From the NCBI RefSeq assembly GCF_945957355.1, contig NZ_CAMFKM010000003.1, positions 62,001-126,000 on the forward strand: a stretch of 64,000 nucleotides of DNA, given 5' to 3'. Origin of the DNA: an uncultured Reyranella sp. (GTDB lineage: Bacteria > Pseudomonadota > Alphaproteobacteria > Reyranellales > Reyranellaceae). The notes below the pieces were generated by a model. The model saw nothing but the letters and a program-made list of their open reading frames with translations. It made no database searches and had not been told where the DNA came from. The translations under genes were made by a program, and so were the position numbers. How positions within the stretch are numbered: position 1 is the first letter of the stretch; each line of letters starts with the position of its first letter. Below are positions 61,834 to 64,000 of this stretch, piece by piece.

Positions 61834-62493
61834 ATGAGTGAGCAAAACACCCCGAATTCACCGGAAATGGACCCCGACACTGCCTTGCGGGACCGGCTGG
61901 CGGACGAGTTCATGGCCGAGGCGGCCTTTGACGGCTGGACGCGGGCGGCTCTGGCATCCAGCGGTCGGGCGCTCGACCTGCCGGCCGGCGAGGCCGAACG
62001 GCTGTTCCCGGGCGGTCCCCTCCAGGCCCTGGCCTATGTCAGCGAGCGCGCCGACCGGCGCACCGTCGAGGATATGGAGAAGGAGGGCGCTTCGGCCCTC
62101 AAGATCCGCGACCGCATCACACGGGCGGTCCGTATCCGGCTGGAACGCCACATCGGCCCGCGTGAGGCGGCTCGCCGGGCGCTCTCGATGCTGTCGTTGC
62201 CGCTCAATGCCGGGCTGGCGCTGAAGCTGCTCTACAGGACGGTCGACGCCATGTGGTACGCGGCCGGCGATACCAGCACCGACTTCAATTTCTACACCAA
62301 GCGCGCCACCCTGGCGGGCGTCTATTCCTCGACCCTGCTCTACTGGCTGAACGACCGGTCGCCCGGCGCCGAGGCCACCTGGGCCTTCCTTGACCGCCGC
62401 ATCGACGACGTCATGAAGTTCGAGAAGCTGAAGGGGCAGGTCAGGTCCTGGGCGGGCGGGAACCGGGCGACCCGGCCGGCAGCACGTAGGTGA
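61834..62493 (+). CDS. coq9: COQ9-family protein (ubiquinone biosynthesis)
   Basis: 219 residues with a TetR-like helical fold lacking a DNA-binding helix-turn-helix. DRLADEFMAEAAFDGWTRAAL, GGPLQALAYVSERADRRTVEDM and VDAMWYAAGDTSTDFNFYTKRATLAGVYSSTLLYWLND (about 140-175) are the COQ9 signature, which binds lipids and ubiquinone intermediates to present them to hydroxylases. No ribosome-binding site precedes the ATG. Its last 53 bp overlap purK in antisense. Confidence 0.93.
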   Translation: MSEQNTPNSPEMDPDTALRDRLADEFMAEAAFDGWTRAALASSGRALDLPAGEAERLFPGGPLQALAYVSERADRRTVEDMEKEGASALKIRDRITRAVRIRLERHIGPREAARRALSMLSLPLNAGLALKLLYRTVDAMWYAAGDTSTDFNFYTKRATLAGVYSSTLLYWLNDRSPGAEATWAFLDRRIDDVMKFEKLKGQVRSWAGGNRATRPAARR

Positions 62494-63541
62494 CATGACC
62501 CATCTTGCGGCCGGGGCGGGCTTCCGCCTTGCCGTAGAGGTGCAAGCGCGCCGTCGGCTCGGCGAGGTAGCGCGGCCAGTCATTGGCTTCGTCGCCGATC
62601 AGGTTTTCCATGCGGGAGGGGGCCAGCACGTCGACCGAGCCCAGCGGCAGCCCGCAGATGGCGCGCACCAGCTGCTCGAACTGGCTGGTGGCGCAGGCGT
62701 CCATGGTCCAGTGACCCGAATTGTGCGGCCGCGGCGCCATCTCGTTGGCGAGGACCTTGCCGTCCTTGGTCACGAACATCTCCAGCGCCACGAGGCCCAC
62801 GAGATCGAGGCCCTGGGCCAGCTCGACGCCGAAGCGCTCGGCGGTCGCCAGCGTCGTGGCCGGGAGGCCTGACGGCACGGACGTAGTGCGCAGGATGCCG
62901 TCGCCATGGACGTTGATGCCGATGGGGAAGCACCGCGTGCCGCCGTCGAGGCCGCGCGCGACGATGGCGGAGACCTCGCACTCGAAGTCGACCATTGCCT
63001 CAAGGATGCATTCGCGCCGGCCGAGCTTCTCCCAGGCCGCGGCCAACTGGCCCCGGTCGGCGACGCGGGCCTGGCCTTTGCCGTCATAGCCCTCGGTGCA
63101 GGTCTTCAGGATGCCGGGCAGGGCTGTGGCCGCCGCAATGTCGGCCTCGGAGCGGATGGGCTGGTAGTCGGCGGTGCCGATGCCGAGCTTGCGCAGGAAA
63201 TCCTTCTCGCGCAGCCGGTGCTGGGCGAAATGGATCGGCTTCACGCCGGGGCGCACCGGCTTCAGCTTCTCGCATTCGAGGACGGCCGCCTCGGGTACGT
63301 TCTCGAACTCATAGGTGACCACATCGACCTGGCCGGCGAAGCGGGCGAGGGCCTCGGCATCCTCGTAGGCGCCTCGGACATAGCCGGCACAGACCTGGGC
63401 GGCGACTGGATGGTCGTCGGGGGCGTAGACGATGCAGGGATAGCCCAGCCGCGCGGCCGCCAGCGCGGTCATGCGGCCCAATTGGCCGCCCCCCAGGATG
63501 CCGATGGTCGATCCCGGCGGCAGAGGTTGAAAAGCCTTCAT
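62441..63541 (-). CDS. purK: 5-(carboxyamino)imidazole ribonucleotide synthase
   Basis: 366 residues, ATP-grasp enzyme that carboxylates AIR with bicarbonate. It begins PGSTIGILGGGQLGRMTALAAARLGYPCIVYAPD; KTCTEGYDGKGQARV is the ATP-grasp loop and EMAPRPHNSGHWTMDAC the conserved catalytic segment. ATG at 63541 shares one base with the purE stop (TGATG). C-terminal residues overlap coq9 in antisense. Confidence 0.96.
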   Translation of the reverse strand: MKAFQPLPPGSTIGILGGGQLGRMTALAAARLGYPCIVYAPDDHPVAAQVCAGYVRGAYEDAEALARFAGQVDVVTYEFENVPEAAVLECEKLKPVRPGVKPIHFAQHRLREKDFLRKLGIGTADYQPIRSEADIAAATALPGILKTCTEGYDGKGQARVADRGQLAAAWEKLGRRECILEAMVDFECEVSAIVARGLDGGTRCFPIGINVHGDGILRTTSVPSGLPATTLATAERFGVELAQGLDLVGLVALEMFVTKDGKVLANEMAPRPHNSGHWTMDACATSQFEQLVRAICGLPLGSVDVLAPSRMENLIGDEANDWPRYLAEPTARLHLYGKAEARPGRKMGHVTYVLPAGSPGSRPPRT

Positions 63542-64000
63542 CAGCGGTGGGCTGGAGCGTCGTCGGAGGGGATCTTGGCGACGGCCAGCGACTGACGGGT
63601 TCGCCAAGCTTCCAGCGCCGCCATGATCTTGGCGTTGCCAAGACCAACGATGGAAGCCGCAAGAAGGGCCGCATTGATCGATCCCGCGCGGCCGATCGCC
63701 AGGGTGCCGACAGGGATGCCAGCCGGCATCTGGACAATGGAAAGAAGGCTGTCCTGGCCCTTCAGAGCAGCGCTTTCCACGGGAACGCCCAGGACGGGGA
63801 GCGGCGTCATGGCCGCGGTCATTCCTGGGAGATGGGCGGCACCGCCGGCGCCGGCGATGATCACCTTCAGGCCGCGGCCTTTGGCGCCCGAGGCATAGTC
63901 CATCATGCGCTTCGGCGTCCGGTGCGCGGAAACGATGCGGGCCTCGAAGGGGACGCCCAGGGCCTCCAGAGTTTCGGCGGCGTGGCGCATGGTGGACCAG
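63541..64000 (-). CDS. purE: N5-carboxyaminoimidazole ribonucleotide mutase (partial, 5' end cut)
   Basis: 152 complete codons are present; the frame is open through the right edge, where [29 protein letters not shown] is readable. The missing part is the short N-terminal strand with the SDW loop start. [28 protein letters not shown] is the substrate loop with the catalytic His. It converts the PurK product to CAIR. First gene of purEK. Confidence 0.95.
   Translation of the reverse strand, partial: WSTMRHAAETLEALGVPFEARIVSAHRTPKRMMDYASGAKGRGLKVIIAGAGGAAHLPGMTAAMTPLPVLGVPVESAALKGQDSLLSIVQMPAGIPVGTLAIGRAGSINAALLAASIVGLGNAKIMAALEAWRTRQSLAVAKIPSDDAPAHR

Overview
The window is high-GC alphaproteobacterial chromosome. 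Evidence for this is the rluD–rpoH pair, hisZ next to purA, serC–serA behind a serC-type leader, split pntA subunits, a COQ9-family gene, and a GAAC-N7-GAAC LexA box before recA. The gene content and the many small lipoproteins resemble Rhodospirillales or Reyranella-like soil and water bacteria, but the genus is a guess. Most of the window is housekeeping and accessory metabolism. I see no prophage, IS element, CRISPR array, rRNA or tRNA.

Layout. 1-4.3 kb: a cut-off BisC/TorA-type molybdoenzyme, threonine aldolase, a small membrane protein and rluD. 4.4-6.2 kb: rpoH and an enoyl-CoA hydratase. 6.4-12.6 kb: a minus-strand catabolic trio (TPP decarboxylase, alpha/beta hydrolase, quinone oxidoreductase), then a choline-kinase-like protein and an orphan peptide-type solute-binding protein. 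12.6-21.9 kb: hisZ–purA, a glycosyltransferase/methyltransferase/membrane-protein operon, and serC–serA. 21.9-24.9 kb: a Tat sulfatase divergent from a TetR regulator. 25.0-26.4 kb: two consecutive genes, each interrupted by an in-frame TGA. 26.5-29.0 kb: a Bug-type binding protein and a TcuA-like dehydrogenase. 29-36.7 kb: a CoA-transferase, a collapsed AAC(3) acetyltransferase, recA, a YkgJ-type protein, alaS and two small envelope genes. 36.6-46.2 kb: membrane, lipoprotein, PRC-barrel, Lrp, LLM flavin and GNAT genes, and a 1166-residue indolepyruvate ferredoxin oxidoreductase. 46.4-55.9 kb: two epimerases, oligopeptidase F, an ABC1 kinase, a second TPP enzyme, a SanA-like protein and a hydroxyacid dehydrogenase. 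56-64 kb: pntA1–pntA2–pntB, a MORN protein, a HAD hydrolase, rpsU, coq9, purK and a partial purE.

The most interesting part is 24997-26441. A carboxymuconolactone decarboxylase/AhpD-like gene has TGA exactly where the second cysteine of the family's CxxC site belongs (C-P-F-TGA). The next gene, a GrdB/PrdB-like reductase subunit, has TGA where a U-x-x-C site belongs (TGA-P-V-C). Both frames stay open and family-like beyond the TGA. Each TGA is followed after 10-11 nt by a perfect 7-bp stem with a CGTGT or CGTGA loop, which fits the bacterial SECIS pattern. I read this as a two-gene selenoprotein operon; ordinary gene calling would split each gene in two.

Other notable items: an internally deleted AAC(3)-IV-like pseudogene, a FitA/VapB-type antitoxin remnant beside an A-rich repeat that also occurs 36 kb away, two large palindromic intergenic elements, a serC leader that can sequester its ribosome-binding site, and an operator-like repeat between the sulfatase and its TetR neighbour.
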